Shown here in pieces: positions 9,151-18,627 of a stretch of DNA of 64,000 nt; the stretch's first letter is position 1, and every line of letters begins with the position of its first letter. A model generated the notes under the pieces. The model saw nothing but the letters and a program-made list of their open reading frames with translations. It made no database searches and had not been told where the DNA came from. A program made the position numbers and the translations under genes. Source of the stretch: Martinezella tropici (lineage in GTDB: Bacteria; Pseudomonadota; Alphaproteobacteria; Rhizobiales; Rhizobiaceae); contig NZ_QMKK01000037.1 of the NCBI RefSeq assembly GCF_003287875.1, positions 43,857 through 107,856 on the forward strand, given 5' to 3'.

Positions 9151-10254
9151 GTGACCTCGAAAATTCATCGTCTTCTGACCATCTCTACCGCAATGCTCGT
9201 CGCTTCGACGGCTATCGCGGCCGCGGAGCCGAGCGCCGATCTCATCGCCGCTGCCAAGAAGGAAGGCACGCTGACCACGATCGCCCTACCCCACAACTGG
9301 TGCGGTTATGGCGATCTCATTGCTGCGTTCAAGGCAAAGTACGGCATTGAAGTCAACGAACTGAATCCGGATGCCGGTTCGGGCGATGAAGTCGAAGCAA
9401 TCCGCGCCAACAAGGGCAACACCGGCCCGCAGGCTCCGGACGTGATCGACGTCGGTCTCTCCTTCGGCCCGACTGCCAAGAAGGAAGGCCTGCTGCAGCC
9501 TTACAAGGTCTCCACCTGGGATTCCATTCCGGACAGCGCCAAGGATTCCGAAGGCTATTGGTACGGCGACTATTACGGCGTTCTCTCCTTTGTCACCAAC
9601 AAGGACGTCGTAAAGAACCCTCCGAAAGACTGGGCCGACCTGCAGAAGTCGGAATACGCAAACACCGTTTCGCTCGCCGGCGACCCGCGCACCTCGAACC
9701 AGGCCGTCCAGGCCGTCTACGCCGCCGGCCTGGCTGCCGGTGAAAAGGATGCCACCAAGATCGGCGCTGCCGGTCTCGACTACTTCGCGAAGCTCAACAA
9801 GGCCGGCAACTTCGTTCCGGTCATCGGCAAGTCCGCTTCGCTCGCACAGGGCGCAACCCCGATCGTCATCGCATGGGACTACAATGGTCTCTCCTGGCGC
9901 GACAGCCTGAACGGCAACCCGCCGGTTGACGTCACCGTTCCGGCTTCGGGCGTTATCGCCGGCGTCTACGTCCAGGCGATCTCGGCTTTCGCTCCGCATC
10001 CGAATGCTGCCAAGCTCTGGATGGAGTTCCTCTATTCCGACGAAGGCCAGATCGGCTGGCTGAAGGGCTATTGCCACCCGATCCGCTTCAACGACCTGGC
10101 GAAGAACAAGAAGGTCCCGCAGGAACTTCTCGACAAGCTGCCGCCGGCTGCCGCTTACGAAAAGGCCGTCTTCCCGACGCTCGACGAACAGGCTGCCGGC
10201 AAGACCGCCATCACCACGAAGTGGGACTCTGTCGTCGGTTCGAACGTGCAGTAA
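9151..10254 (+). CDS. ABC transporter periplasmic substrate-binding protein
   Basis: 367 residues. The N-terminus is a signal peptide (basic start, then LLTISTAMLVASTAIAAAEP), and the rest is a type II solute-binding protein resembling the iron/spermidine/putrescine (FbpA/PotD) group. GTG start at 9151 with AGAAGGAGG 7 bases upstream, a very strong site. First gene of a four-gene operon with two permeases and an ATPase. A hairpin terminator just after the gene probably raises its expression relative to the membrane components. Substrate cannot be fixed; a polyamine-like or small organic ligand is possible. Confidence 0.9.
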   Translation: MTSKIHRLLTISTAMLVASTAIAAAEPSADLIAAAKKEGTLTTIALPHNWCGYGDLIAAFKAKYGIEVNELNPDAGSGDEVEAIRANKGNTGPQAPDVIDVGLSFGPTAKKEGLLQPYKVSTWDSIPDSAKDSEGYWYGDYYGVLSFVTNKDVVKNPPKDWADLQKSEYANTVSLAGDPRTSNQAVQAVYAAGLAAGEKDATKIGAAGLDYFAKLNKAGNFVPVIGKSASLAQGATPIVIAWDYNGLSWRDSLNGNPPVDVTVPASGVIAGVYVQAISAFAPHPNAAKLWMEFLYSDEGQIGWLKGYCHPIRFNDLAKNKKVPQELLDKLPPAAAYEKAVFPTLDEQAAGKTAITTKWDSVVGSNVQ

Positions 10255-10268
10255 TTTGATCTGACATG

Positions 10269-10303
10269 ACCTCCCCGCTTCGGCGGGGAGGTTTTCCGTT
10301 TTT
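10269..10303 (+). terminator. Intercistronic terminator/attenuator after the binding protein gene
   Basis: Perfect 10-bp stem (10269-10278 with 10283-10292) closed by a TTCG tetraloop and followed by a T-rich run. Placed between the binding protein and the first permease, it probably gives partial termination. Confidence 0.85.
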
Positions 10304-10326
10304 TGACGCCGCGGATTGGGCCAATC

Positions 10327-11220
10327 ATGAGCACCGTGACAACATCAACGATGAGCACCACTCCCTTGATCAACAAACGCGTGGTCGTCGACTGGCTGGG
10401 CATCGCGCCCTTCCTGATCTTCGCGCTGCTGTTTCTGATTTTGCCGACGATCTACCTGATTGCCGGCGCGTTTCTGACGCCTGACGGCAGTCTGACACTG
10501 AAGAACATCGGCGATCTGTTCACAAAGTCCATCATGGACTCCTATTGGATCAGCATCAAAGTGTCGGTCACTTCGGCGCTCGGCGGCGCGCTGATCGGCT
10601 TTTATCTGGCTTGGGCCTTGGTCATGGGCGGGCTTCCGGCCTGGGTGCGCAATGTCTTCCTTACATTCTCCGGCGTCGCTTCCAATTTCGCCGGCGTGCC
10701 GCTGGCGTTCGCCTTCATCGCCACGATCGGCCGCCTGGGCCTTGTCACCGTGTTGATGAGAGACTGGCTTGGCTTCAATCTCTACGCCACCGGCTTCAAT
10801 CTCTACAGCTTCATCGGCTTGACCGTCACCTACATGTATTTCCAGATTCCGCTGATGGTGCTGATTATTACGCCCGCACTCGATGGCATGAAGAAGGAAT
10901 GGCGTGAGGCCGCGTCAATTCTCGGGGCGACAAACAGACAATATTGGCTGATGGTGGCGCTGCCCATCCTCTGGCCGAGCCTGCTCGGCACGACGCTGCT
11001 GCTGTTCGCCAATGCCTTCGGCGCCATCGCAACGGCCATTGCGCTGACGGGCAGCTCGCTCAACATCATCCCGATCCAGCTCTATGCCCAGATCCGCGGC
11101 GATGTGCTGCACAACGCCAATCTCGGCTATGCCATGGCCCTTGGCATGATCGTCATAACAGGCATTTCCAACGTCATCTACATCATCATGCGTATACGCG
11201 CGGAACGGTGGCAGAAATGA
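10327..11220 (+). CDS. ABC transporter permease (PotB-like)
   Basis: About 297 residues with six or so membrane segments, beginning with IAPFLIFALLFLILP. The EAA loop that contacts the ATPase is visible in KEWREAASILGATNRQYW. Several in-frame starts exist (TTG 10303, ATG 10327, ATG 10351); 10327 is taken, without a strong ribosome site. Its stop overlaps the ATG of the second permease (ATGA). It forms the transmembrane channel with that protein. Confidence 0.87.
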   Translation: MSTVTTSTMSTTPLINKRVVVDWLGIAPFLIFALLFLILPTIYLIAGAFLTPDGSLTLKNIGDLFTKSIMDSYWISIKVSVTSALGGALIGFYLAWALVMGGLPAWVRNVFLTFSGVASNFAGVPLAFAFIATIGRLGLVTVLMRDWLGFNLYATGFNLYSFIGLTVTYMYFQIPLMVLIITPALDGMKKEWREAASILGATNRQYWLMVALPILWPSLLGTTLLLFANAFGAIATAIALTGSSLNIIPIQLYAQIRGDVLHNANLGYAMALGMIVITGISNVIYIIMRIRAERWQK

Positions 11221-12005
11221 AACTGCAGAAATTCTTCGCCTGGATCGCGGTCGTCATCGGCGCCATCTATTTCATCGTTCCGCTGATCGGCACGCTGGAA
11301 TTCTCGCTGCGCATGCGCCGCAATGCCTATAGTTTCGACGCCTACGCATCGGTTTTTTCCGACGCAAACTTCCTCTATGCGTTCGGCTATTCCATGCTCA
11401 TGGCGCTGCTGACCATCATCGTCGGCATGCTGCTCGTCGTCCCGACTGCCTACTGGGTCCGGCTTCGCTTACCGCAACTGCGCCCGGTCGTCGAATTCAT
11501 CACGCTGATGCCGCTGGTCATTCCCGCAATCGTCATCGTTTTCGGCTATCTGCGCCTTTATAATTCGTCGTCGATCCTGCCTTTGACAGGCTTCGAGCAG
11601 ACGACAAACTTCCTTCTGGTCTGCTCCTATATTGTCTTGGCGCTTCCCTATATGTATCGTTCGGTCGATACGGCGATGCGCACGATCGATGTCGGCACCC
11701 TGACGGAAGCGGCGGAAAGCCTCGGCGCGAAGTGGACGACCATCATGTTCCGCTGCATTTTTCCCAATGTCATGAGCGGCGTTCTATCCGGTGCCTTCAT
11801 CACGCTGGCGATCGTGATGGGCGAATTCACGATGGCATCATTGCTCAACCGGCCGGCTTTCGGCCCTTACATGCAGCTCGTCGGAGCCAATCAGGCTTAT
11901 CAGTCCTCGGCGCTCGCCATCATCGCACTTGCCGTCACCTGGCTCAGCATGGGCCTGCTGCAGCTCGTATCCCGCTTCTCAAAACTGGCTCCGGTTAAGG
12001 TGTAA
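11217..12005 (+). CDS. ABC transporter permease (PotC-like)
   Basis: 262 residues, six predicted membrane helices starting FFAWIAVVIGAIYFIVPL, and the EAA-type loop in TLTEAAESLGAKWTTI. The ATG at 11217 overlaps the previous stop. It is followed after 11 bases by the ATPase gene. Second half of the heterodimeric channel of a spermidine/putrescine/iron-type importer. Confidence 0.9.
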   Translation: MKLQKFFAWIAVVIGAIYFIVPLIGTLEFSLRMRRNAYSFDAYASVFSDANFLYAFGYSMLMALLTIIVGMLLVVPTAYWVRLRLPQLRPVVEFITLMPLVIPAIVIVFGYLRLYNSSSILPLTGFEQTTNFLLVCSYIVLALPYMYRSVDTAMRTIDVGTLTEAAESLGAKWTTIMFRCIFPNVMSGVLSGAFITLAIVMGEFTMASLLNRPAFGPYMQLVGANQAYQSSALAIIALAVTWLSMGLLQLVSRFSKLAPVKV

Positions 12006-12016
12006 GGCTTCTCACC

Positions 12017-13078
12017 ATGGCTTTTCTCGAACTCACCCACATCAAGAAATCATTCGGCGACGTGCACGTCGTCCACGATTTCAATATGCAAATCGAGAAG
12101 GGAGAATTCATCTCCTTCCTTGGACCGTCAGGCTGCGGCAAGACGACCGTGCTGCGCATGATCGCTGGCTTCGAAACCCCGACCGCTGGCACCTTGACGA
12201 TCAACGGCAAGGACCAGCGCCCGCTGAAGCCGAACCAACGCAACATCGGCATGGTCTTCCAGGCCTACGCGCTGTTCCCGAACATGACGGTGCACGACAA
12301 CGTCGCCTTCGGCCTCAAGGTGGCCGGCATGTCGAAGCCTGACATCGACAAGCGCGTCAAGGAGATGCTTGCTCTCATCAAGCTCGACCATCTCGCCAGC
12401 CGCTATCCCTATCAGATGTCCGGCGGCCAGCAGCAACGCGTGGCGCTTGCTCGCGCCATCGCCGTCAAGCCTCAAGTGCTTTTGCTTGACGAGCCGCTTT
12501 CGGCGCTCGACGCCAAGATCCGCATCTCGCTGCGTGAGGAAATCCGCGCGATCCAACAGCAGCTCGGCATTACCACCGTTTTCGTGACCCACGACCAGGA
12601 AGAAGCCCTGTCGATCTCCGATCGCATCGTCGTCATGAATGCCGGTCGCGCCGACCAGATCGGCACGCCTTTCGAGATCTACAACACGCCGGCAACCCGC
12701 TTCGTCGCCTCCTTCGTCGGTACGCTGAACCTGATCGAAGGCAAGGTCGTCGATCCCGACAGCAACCGCATCATGATCGGCGATCAGGGCGTGACCCTGA
12801 AGCAGTCGGTGACGGCCTACAAGCCGGGCGATACCGTATCGCTCGCCCTGCGTCCCGAAGCCGGTTCGCTGGCCGAATCGGCAAAGGGCGATACCGCGCT
12901 GACAGGCGAGGTTTCCTCCGCACACTTCCTGGGTTCGGTTATCCGCACCCGCATGAATGTCGCCGGTAACACGATTTCCTTCGATATGTTCAATAGTCCG
13001 GGCATGATGCCTCCGAGCGTTGGCGAGAAGGTGACGCTGCGCTTCGCCTCTTCCGATCTGCTCGTCATTCAGGATTGA
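12017..13078 (+). CDS. ABC transporter ATP-binding protein (PotA/FbpC-like)
   Basis: 353 residues. Walker A GPSGCGKTT near residue 38, Q-loop MVFQAYALFP, signature SGGQQQRVALARA, Walker B VLLLDEPLSALD and H-loop FVTHDQEEA are all present, so it should be active. The C-terminal 110 residues form a TOBE-type domain (LALRPEAGS). It energises uptake through the two upstream permeases. Ends in a clear terminator. Confidence 0.93.
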   Translation: MAFLELTHIKKSFGDVHVVHDFNMQIEKGEFISFLGPSGCGKTTVLRMIAGFETPTAGTLTINGKDQRPLKPNQRNIGMVFQAYALFPNMTVHDNVAFGLKVAGMSKPDIDKRVKEMLALIKLDHLASRYPYQMSGGQQQRVALARAIAVKPQVLLLDEPLSALDAKIRISLREEIRAIQQQLGITTVFVTHDQEEALSISDRIVVMNAGRADQIGTPFEIYNTPATRFVASFVGTLNLIEGKVVDPDSNRIMIGDQGVTLKQSVTAYKPGDTVSLALRPEAGSLAESAKGDTALTGEVSSAHFLGSVIRTRMNVAGNTISFDMFNSPGMMPPSVGEKVTLRFASSDLLVIQD

Positions 13079-13122
13079 GCACGCATCCGCGCTGCATGGA
13101 AACTTTGAAAAATTATTCGCAG

Positions 13123-13153
13123 ACGCCGGGTCAAAAGCCCGGCGTTTTTCTTT
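13123..13153 (+). terminator. Terminator of the 9.1-13.1 kb ABC operon
   Basis: Eight-base stem (13123-13130 with 13138-13145) with a 7-base loop and a T run, 45 bases after the ATPase stop. Confidence 0.85.
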
Positions 13154-13185
13154 GATTTTCATGAGGCAAAGCATCTATAGTCCGT

Positions 13186-13328
13186 GCGTTCTCAGGGCGG
13201 GGTGCAATTCCCCACCGGCGGTATGGGGAGTTTCCTCGAGCCCGCGAGCGCCTTCCGAACTTTCGGAAGGGTCAGCAGATCCGGTGAGATGCCGGAGCCG
13301 ACGGTATAGTCCGGATGGAAGAGAGCAA
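13186..13328 (+). ncRNA. FMN riboswitch (RFN element)
   Basis: The conserved RFN blocks occur in order: the opening TTCTCAGGGCGGGGTG, then CCCCACCGGCGGTA, the variable GC-rich arm around 13235-13270, GGTCAGCAGATCCGGTG, GCCGGAGCCGACGGT and the closing AGTCCGGATGGAAGAGA. It lies in the leader of the lumazine synthase gene. FMN binding is expected to reduce expression. A separate hairpin downstream is the likely expression platform. Confidence 0.95.
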
Positions 13329-13332
13329 GCAG

Positions 13333-13367
13333 GATCGCACCTCCTCTGCGCGAGAGGTGCCGCGATC
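13333..13367 (+). promoter_or_regulatory. Hairpin between riboswitch and ribH (expression platform candidate)
   Basis: GATCGC pairs with GCGATC and ACCTC with GAGGT around a 10-base loop, with a small 3-base bulge on the 3' side. No T run follows, so intrinsic termination is doubtful. It could instead act through translation or Rho access. Confidence 0.55.
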
Positions 13368-13407
13368 TTGCGTGTTCGCCCAAGGGATATTTGACAACAA
13401 CCCTTGA

Positions 13408-13896
<489 letters not shown>

Positions 13897-13956
13897 GCCA
13901 GCATGGTGGAGGCGCGGTGAAGACCCGCCTCCATGTCCACAAGGGAGAAACGTCAG

Positions 13957-14307
13957 TTGACCGTCCTACGCATCATCCCAAACCTGCCCGCCGCCGATCC
14001 AGACACGGCACGCCTTTTCTATCATGACCTGCTCGGCCTCGACATCGTCATGGACCATGGCTGGATCCTTACGTTTGCCTCCGAAGCCGCAACGGTGCCG
14101 CAGATCAGCATCGCCAGCGAAGGCGGCTCGGGAACGATCGTCCCCGATCTCTCGATCGAAGTCGACGATGTCGATGCGCTTTATCAGCGCGCCACCTCCA
14201 TGGGCTTCGGCATATTGTATGACCTGACGGACGAGCCTTGGGGTGTCCGCCGCTTCTACGTCCGCGACCCCTTCGGCAAGGTGGTCAATATACTTTCACA
14301 TCGCTAA
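13957..14307 (+). CDS. VOC (glyoxalase/bleomycin resistance) family protein
   Basis: 116 residues from a TTG at 13957, which has AGGGAG 9 bases upstream; an in-frame ATG at 13933 adds 8 residues but lacks a site. One vicinal-oxygen-chelate half-repeat pair is visible: LPAADPDTARLFYHDLLGL at the start and RRFYVRDPFGKVVNILSH at the end, the usual fold of small glyoxalase-like proteins. Members bind a metal and act as isomerases, dioxygenases or antibiotic-binding proteins. Specific function unknown. Confidence 0.82.
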   Translation: MTVLRIIPNLPAADPDTARLFYHDLLGLDIVMDHGWILTFASEAATVPQISIASEGGSGTIVPDLSIEVDDVDALYQRATSMGFGILYDLTDEPWGVRRFYVRDPFGKVVNILSHR

Positions 14308-14360
14308 GGCGGAGATGGCCGAGCCGCTTTGGCCCAAATGCGCTGGGCCTGCTCGAACCG

Positions 14361-15089
14361 TTACCGCAGATCCACGCTGAAGGTGATCCGCTCGGCTGAC
14401 CACATCGACTCCGAATAGGTAATCGGCACGCCCTTCGCGTCCACGTCTAACTTCCGTGTGATAAGCAGCGGCACGGATTTCGGCTGCCGCAGGAGCCGCG
14501 CCTCTTCCGCCGTCGGCATCCGCGCCTCGATTTCCGTCGATAGCCGCTCGTAGTCGGTGACACCGTAGCTGGCGAGCGCTGCCGAGATCGTCGGGTGCTG
14601 CAACCGGGCCTTATCGAAATCGGGAAAACGTTCGGCCGGATAATAGGAATCGCCCAGTTCGACCGGAATGCCATCGGCCGTCATGATGCCGCGACGATGG
14701 ATGACCGACGTATTCACCGCCAGTTTCAAATAGGCAGCGACGCGTTCTGCTGCCGGCACGATCTCATGAACGAGCAATTCTCCACCCGGCTCGAAACCTT
14801 GTTCGATCAGGTTCCTGGAAAACCGCGTTCGCTTGGACAGGGAATAATCGAGCACGCCCTTATGAACGAATGTCCCCCGCCCCTGCTCGGCGCGCACCAA
14901 CCCACGCTGTTCCAGATGCCCTAGCGCCTGGCGCACGGTAAAGCGGCTGACGCCGAAACGCTGCATCAGCTTCGGCTCGGTCGGCAATTTCTCTCCAGGA
15001 GCGAAAGTCCCGGCGGCGATATCGGCCGCCAGGATCTCGCCGATCTGATGCCAGAGCGCGCTGCCGCCCTTCCGATCGATCGTCTCCAT
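14361..15089 (-). CDS. GntR/HutC-family regulator, PhnF-like
   Basis: 242 residues. Winged HTH of the GntR type at about 10-75 (PGEKLPTEPKLMQRFGVSRF, with VRQALGHLEQRG) and a UTRA ligand domain from about 95. The linker DYSLSKRTRFSRNL is typical of PhnF, the phosphonate-utilisation regulator, but no C-P lyase genes are in the window, so the name is tentative. It follows a methyltransferase gene with a 1-base gap and is certainly cotranscribed with it. Possible targets include that gene itself. Confidence 0.83.
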   Translation of the reverse strand: METIDRKGGSALWHQIGEILAADIAAGTFAPGEKLPTEPKLMQRFGVSRFTVRQALGHLEQRGLVRAEQGRGTFVHKGVLDYSLSKRTRFSRNLIEQGFEPGGELLVHEIVPAAERVAAYLKLAVNTSVIHRRGIMTADGIPVELGDSYYPAERFPDFDKARLQHPTISAALASYGVTDYERLSTEIEARMPTAEEARLLRQPKSVPLLITRKLDVDAKGVPITYSESMWSAERITFSVDLR

Positions 15090-15090
15090 G

Positions 15091-15777
15091 TCAGACGCGC
15101 TTCTCGAGCCGGAATAAAAGCTTGTATTCAGCCGGATAGCTCAACGCGTCGAGAATGCTCGGATAATATTTCCGGTCTTTCGATGCATGCACGAAGCCGT
15201 CATAACCGAAACGCTTGACGGATACGTCGAAGCCAGCTGCAACGAAGGTATCGATATAGTCCTGCGGGGACCGATCCTGCATCGGCGCATTGCTGTTGTT
15301 GCCGATCAGTTCGAGCCATTTCGGCCAGAGCGGCATTTCATTATGGCAGCCGGTCACAGCGTAGTAGACGCCGCCATTCCGCATGACCTGGAACATCTGT
15401 TCGGCATGCTGTCTCAGCTCCGGCAGCAGATAGATCACCTCATAGCTGAAAGCGATATCGAAGCTATCGACAAAGGGCGACAGGTCGGTCGTCACATGAA
15501 ACTGCAGCGGCATATTGCCGACAGCGGCAACGGCCGCAGCCACCGACTCCGAAGCGATATCGATGCCGACACCGCGCCGGAACGGCCGCATCGCATGAAG
15601 CAACCGCAGAAAGCCGCCGCGGTTGCAGCCGAAATCCAGGACGGTCTTGGAGGAGAAATCCCGCTCCGGCACCGTCTCGATGAAATGCCGCCAATAGGGG
15701 CTATGCGATTCCGCCATTTTCATATCGCCCTGCGGATCCTTGTGCCAGGTGGCGTAAGTCGTTGCTGCGTTTGCCAT
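15091..15777 (-). CDS. Class I SAM-dependent methyltransferase
   Basis: 228 residues. SAM-binding motif I is TVLDFGCNRGGF near residue 46, the acidic loop GVGIDIASE follows, and motif IV is in FDIAFSYEVIYLLPEL. The C-terminal part resembles small-molecule methyltransferases (family 11/25). Substrate unknown. It precedes the PhnF-like regulator by one base. A 12-bp perfect palindrome TCGTCCGGACGA lies about 65 bases upstream at 15842-15853 and could be an operator. Confidence 0.85.
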   Translation of the reverse strand: MANAATTYATWHKDPQGDMKMAESHSPYWRHFIETVPERDFSSKTVLDFGCNRGGFLRLLHAMRPFRRGVGIDIASESVAAAVAAVGNMPLQFHVTTDLSPFVDSFDIAFSYEVIYLLPELRQHAEQMFQVMRNGGVYYAVTGCHNEMPLWPKWLELIGNNSNAPMQDRSPQDYIDTFVAAGFDVSVKRFGYDGFVHASKDRKYYPSILDALSYPAEYKLLFRLEKRV

Positions 15778-15895
15778 GATGTGCTCGCTGTTGGAGTGGA
15801 CTGAGCTTGAGATAGCGCAGCCTCATGACAGCCACATGAATTCGTCCGGACGACTGGAAGTATTTATTCAGCGCTTCATGCCAATCGATATCCTC

Positions 15896-16291
15896 CTAAT
15901 GCGAGCAATCCACCATCCATTGCACGCCGAACCGATCCGTCAGCTTGCCGTAATAGCTACCCCATGGCTGGACGGCGAGCCGTGTCGTCACGTTGCCGCC
16001 TTCAGCCAATCGGGCAAAAATCCTGTCGGTGCTGCCGCGATCATCCATGAGAAGGATGTGGGCAGACCCGCGCATCGGCTCGGCGTCGTGATTGTCGGAG
16101 GCGAAGAACAGCAGGCCCGGTCCCTCGAAGCTCGCATGCATCACCCTGCCCCGCATTGCATCGTCAGCAAGCGGAACTCCATTCGCACCGTGCCGCACCA
16201 GCAGCGTGACTTGGCCAAGTCCGCAGGCAGAGTAGAAGGCAAGCGCTTCCTCGCAATGCGTCGTGAAAAACAGATAATTGGCGAGTTGCAT
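15896..16291 (-). CDS. VOC family protein (PhnB-like)
   Basis: 131 residues. The pattern NYLFFTTHCEEALAFYSACG at the N-terminus, HASFEGPGLLFFASD in the middle and WGSYYGKLTDRFGVQWMVD at the end is that of PhnB/3-demethylubiquinone-methyltransferase-like VOC proteins. These are small dimeric proteins often of unknown activity. AAGGAAGG precedes the start. Confidence 0.87.
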   Translation of the reverse strand: MQLANYLFFTTHCEEALAFYSACGLGQVTLLVRHGANGVPLADDAMRGRVMHASFEGPGLLFFASDNHDAEPMRGSAHILLMDDRGSTDRIFARLAEGGNVTTRLAVQPWGSYYGKLTDRFGVQWMVDCSH

Positions 16292-16389
16292 GTCTTGCCT
16301 TCCTTTGGTTCAGATCAAAGACGATTCCCGTACCGGTCCGTCATCGATGCAAAGCTGCCGTGAAAGACGGCAGTAAACATCCAGATCGC

Positions 16390-16815
16390 TTAGGCGACTG
16401 CAGCACCTTGAATAGCGCCGAGCAGTTCCGCATTGCTATAGCTCTGCCCGGCAATGCCCCAGGCTCCCTCCGGCGCATAAACTATGTTCGACCAGATGTG
16501 CTCACGCTTGATCCGCCCTTCGGCTGCTTGTTCGACGACATCGGTAGCCTTTTCGATGAAAGCGCGCTTGGCTTCAGCCGTCGCGAGAGCGATCTCGGGT
16601 AGTTTGAGCTCAATGAAGGCAGCAGGAACCGGCCTTCCTGCTGCCAGTACGCGTTCGACGGGAAGCACATTGATCGTGCCGATGACATTTGCCGTCATGA
16701 ACGCATTCTCGGTCAAGCCGGCAACATCGAGGACTGCATCCGTCAATCCGGCAAAAGCTTGCGCCTGCGCCTCAGACGAAAGCAGCCCTTCGGGGACGGT
16801 GAGCGTAATGGGCAT
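16390..16815 (-). CDS. Tautomerase family protein
   Basis: 141 residues beginning Met-Pro, so the mature protein would carry the N-terminal catalytic proline of the 4-oxalocrotonate tautomerase superfamily; PITLTVPEGLL and the later INVLPVERVLAAGRPV region fit two fused beta-alpha-beta units. It probably tautomerises or dehalogenates a small unsaturated acid. AAGGAG precedes the ATG. It is divergent from a TetR regulator with repeated sites between them, so it is probably the regulator's target. Confidence 0.85.
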   Translation of the reverse strand: MPITLTVPEGLLSSEAQAQAFAGLTDAVLDVAGLTENAFMTANVIGTINVLPVERVLAAGRPVPAAFIELKLPEIALATAEAKRAFIEKATDVVEQAAEGRIKREHIWSNIVYAPEGAWGIAGQSYSNAELLGAIQGAAVA

Positions 16816-16859
16816 GAAACATCTCCTTGTTGGACCTGTCGCGGCAATTGATATATACC

Positions 16860-16916
16860 GATCACTCTTTAACGATACATATAGATCACTCTCTATGCAA
16901 GCAATAAAGAGAGATC
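16860..16916. promoter_or_regulatory. Repeated operator-like sites between tautomerase and TetR genes
   Basis: GATCACTCT occurs at 16860-16868 and 16884-16892 (24-base spacing, with similar AT flanks), and the opposite-strand form AGAGAGATC lies at 16908-16916. The arrangement between divergent genes fits TetR binding sites. Confidence 0.6.
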
Positions 16917-16935
16917 GCTCTCAATGGAGGCCGCA

Positions 16936-17541
16936 ATGCGCTATAGCGCCGAACATAAACAGGAAACCCGGACACGGGTCGTCACTGCTGCGGGACAGGT
17001 GTTTCGAAGGGAAGGTTACGGCGGCGCGGGCATCGATGCTCTGACCAAGGCGGCCGGCGTTACCAACGGCGCCTTCTACGGACACTTCAAGTCCAAGAGC
17101 GAAGCGTTTCGCACAGCCGTCGTCGAGGGCTTGGAAGAATTGCGCCAGGGAATCCTGACGCTCAGGGAAAGCCAGCCGAAAGACTGGCTCAAGGCGCTCG
17201 CCAGCTTCTACCTCGGCTACAAGCGGACCTGCGATCTCAGTGACAGTTGCACGCTGCCAAGCCTTTCGCCCGACGTCATGCGCGCCGACGAGGAAACGCG
17301 CGACGCCTATACGGCGGAATTGAGAAAACTGATCGCGGATGTCGCCGCCGGTTTGCCGGAAAGCACGAGCTCTGCCGAATTAACGACGGAGGATCGTGCG
17401 ATCCTTCTCCTCGCAACGCTCAGCGGCGGCGTCACCATTGCCCGCGCAGTCTCCGATCCCGCCCTTTCCAGCCATATTGGCCAAGTCATAGAACGGGCTG
17501 CATTGGTAATAGGCAATCCCTCAAAGCCGCACGGCGGATAA
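16936..17541 (+). CDS. TetR-family transcriptional regulator
   Basis: About 201 residues. The TetR HTH is clear at about 10-55 (VFRREGYGGAGIDALTKAAG, then VTNGAFYGHFKSK); the C-terminal ligand domain is of the AcrR-type with CTLPSLSPDV. The ATG at 16936 is chosen because GGAGG (16926-16930) precedes it; this places the ribosome site inside the alternative start at 16924. Probably represses the divergent tautomerase gene and itself. Confidence 0.9.
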   Translation: MRYSAEHKQETRTRVVTAAGQVFRREGYGGAGIDALTKAAGVTNGAFYGHFKSKSEAFRTAVVEGLEELRQGILTLRESQPKDWLKALASFYLGYKRTCDLSDSCTLPSLSPDVMRADEETRDAYTAELRKLIADVAAGLPESTSSAELTTEDRAILLLATLSGGVTIARAVSDPALSSHIGQVIERAALVIGNPSKPHGG

Positions 17542-17610
17542 CCGATCGCAACATGCATGCGGCAGGAGGCAACTGAGACAAAGCTTGCCGCCTCGCCTCG
17601 GCGGGACCGT

Positions 17611-18615
<1,005 letters not shown>

Positions 18616-18627
18616 AGTCTCTTGTCC

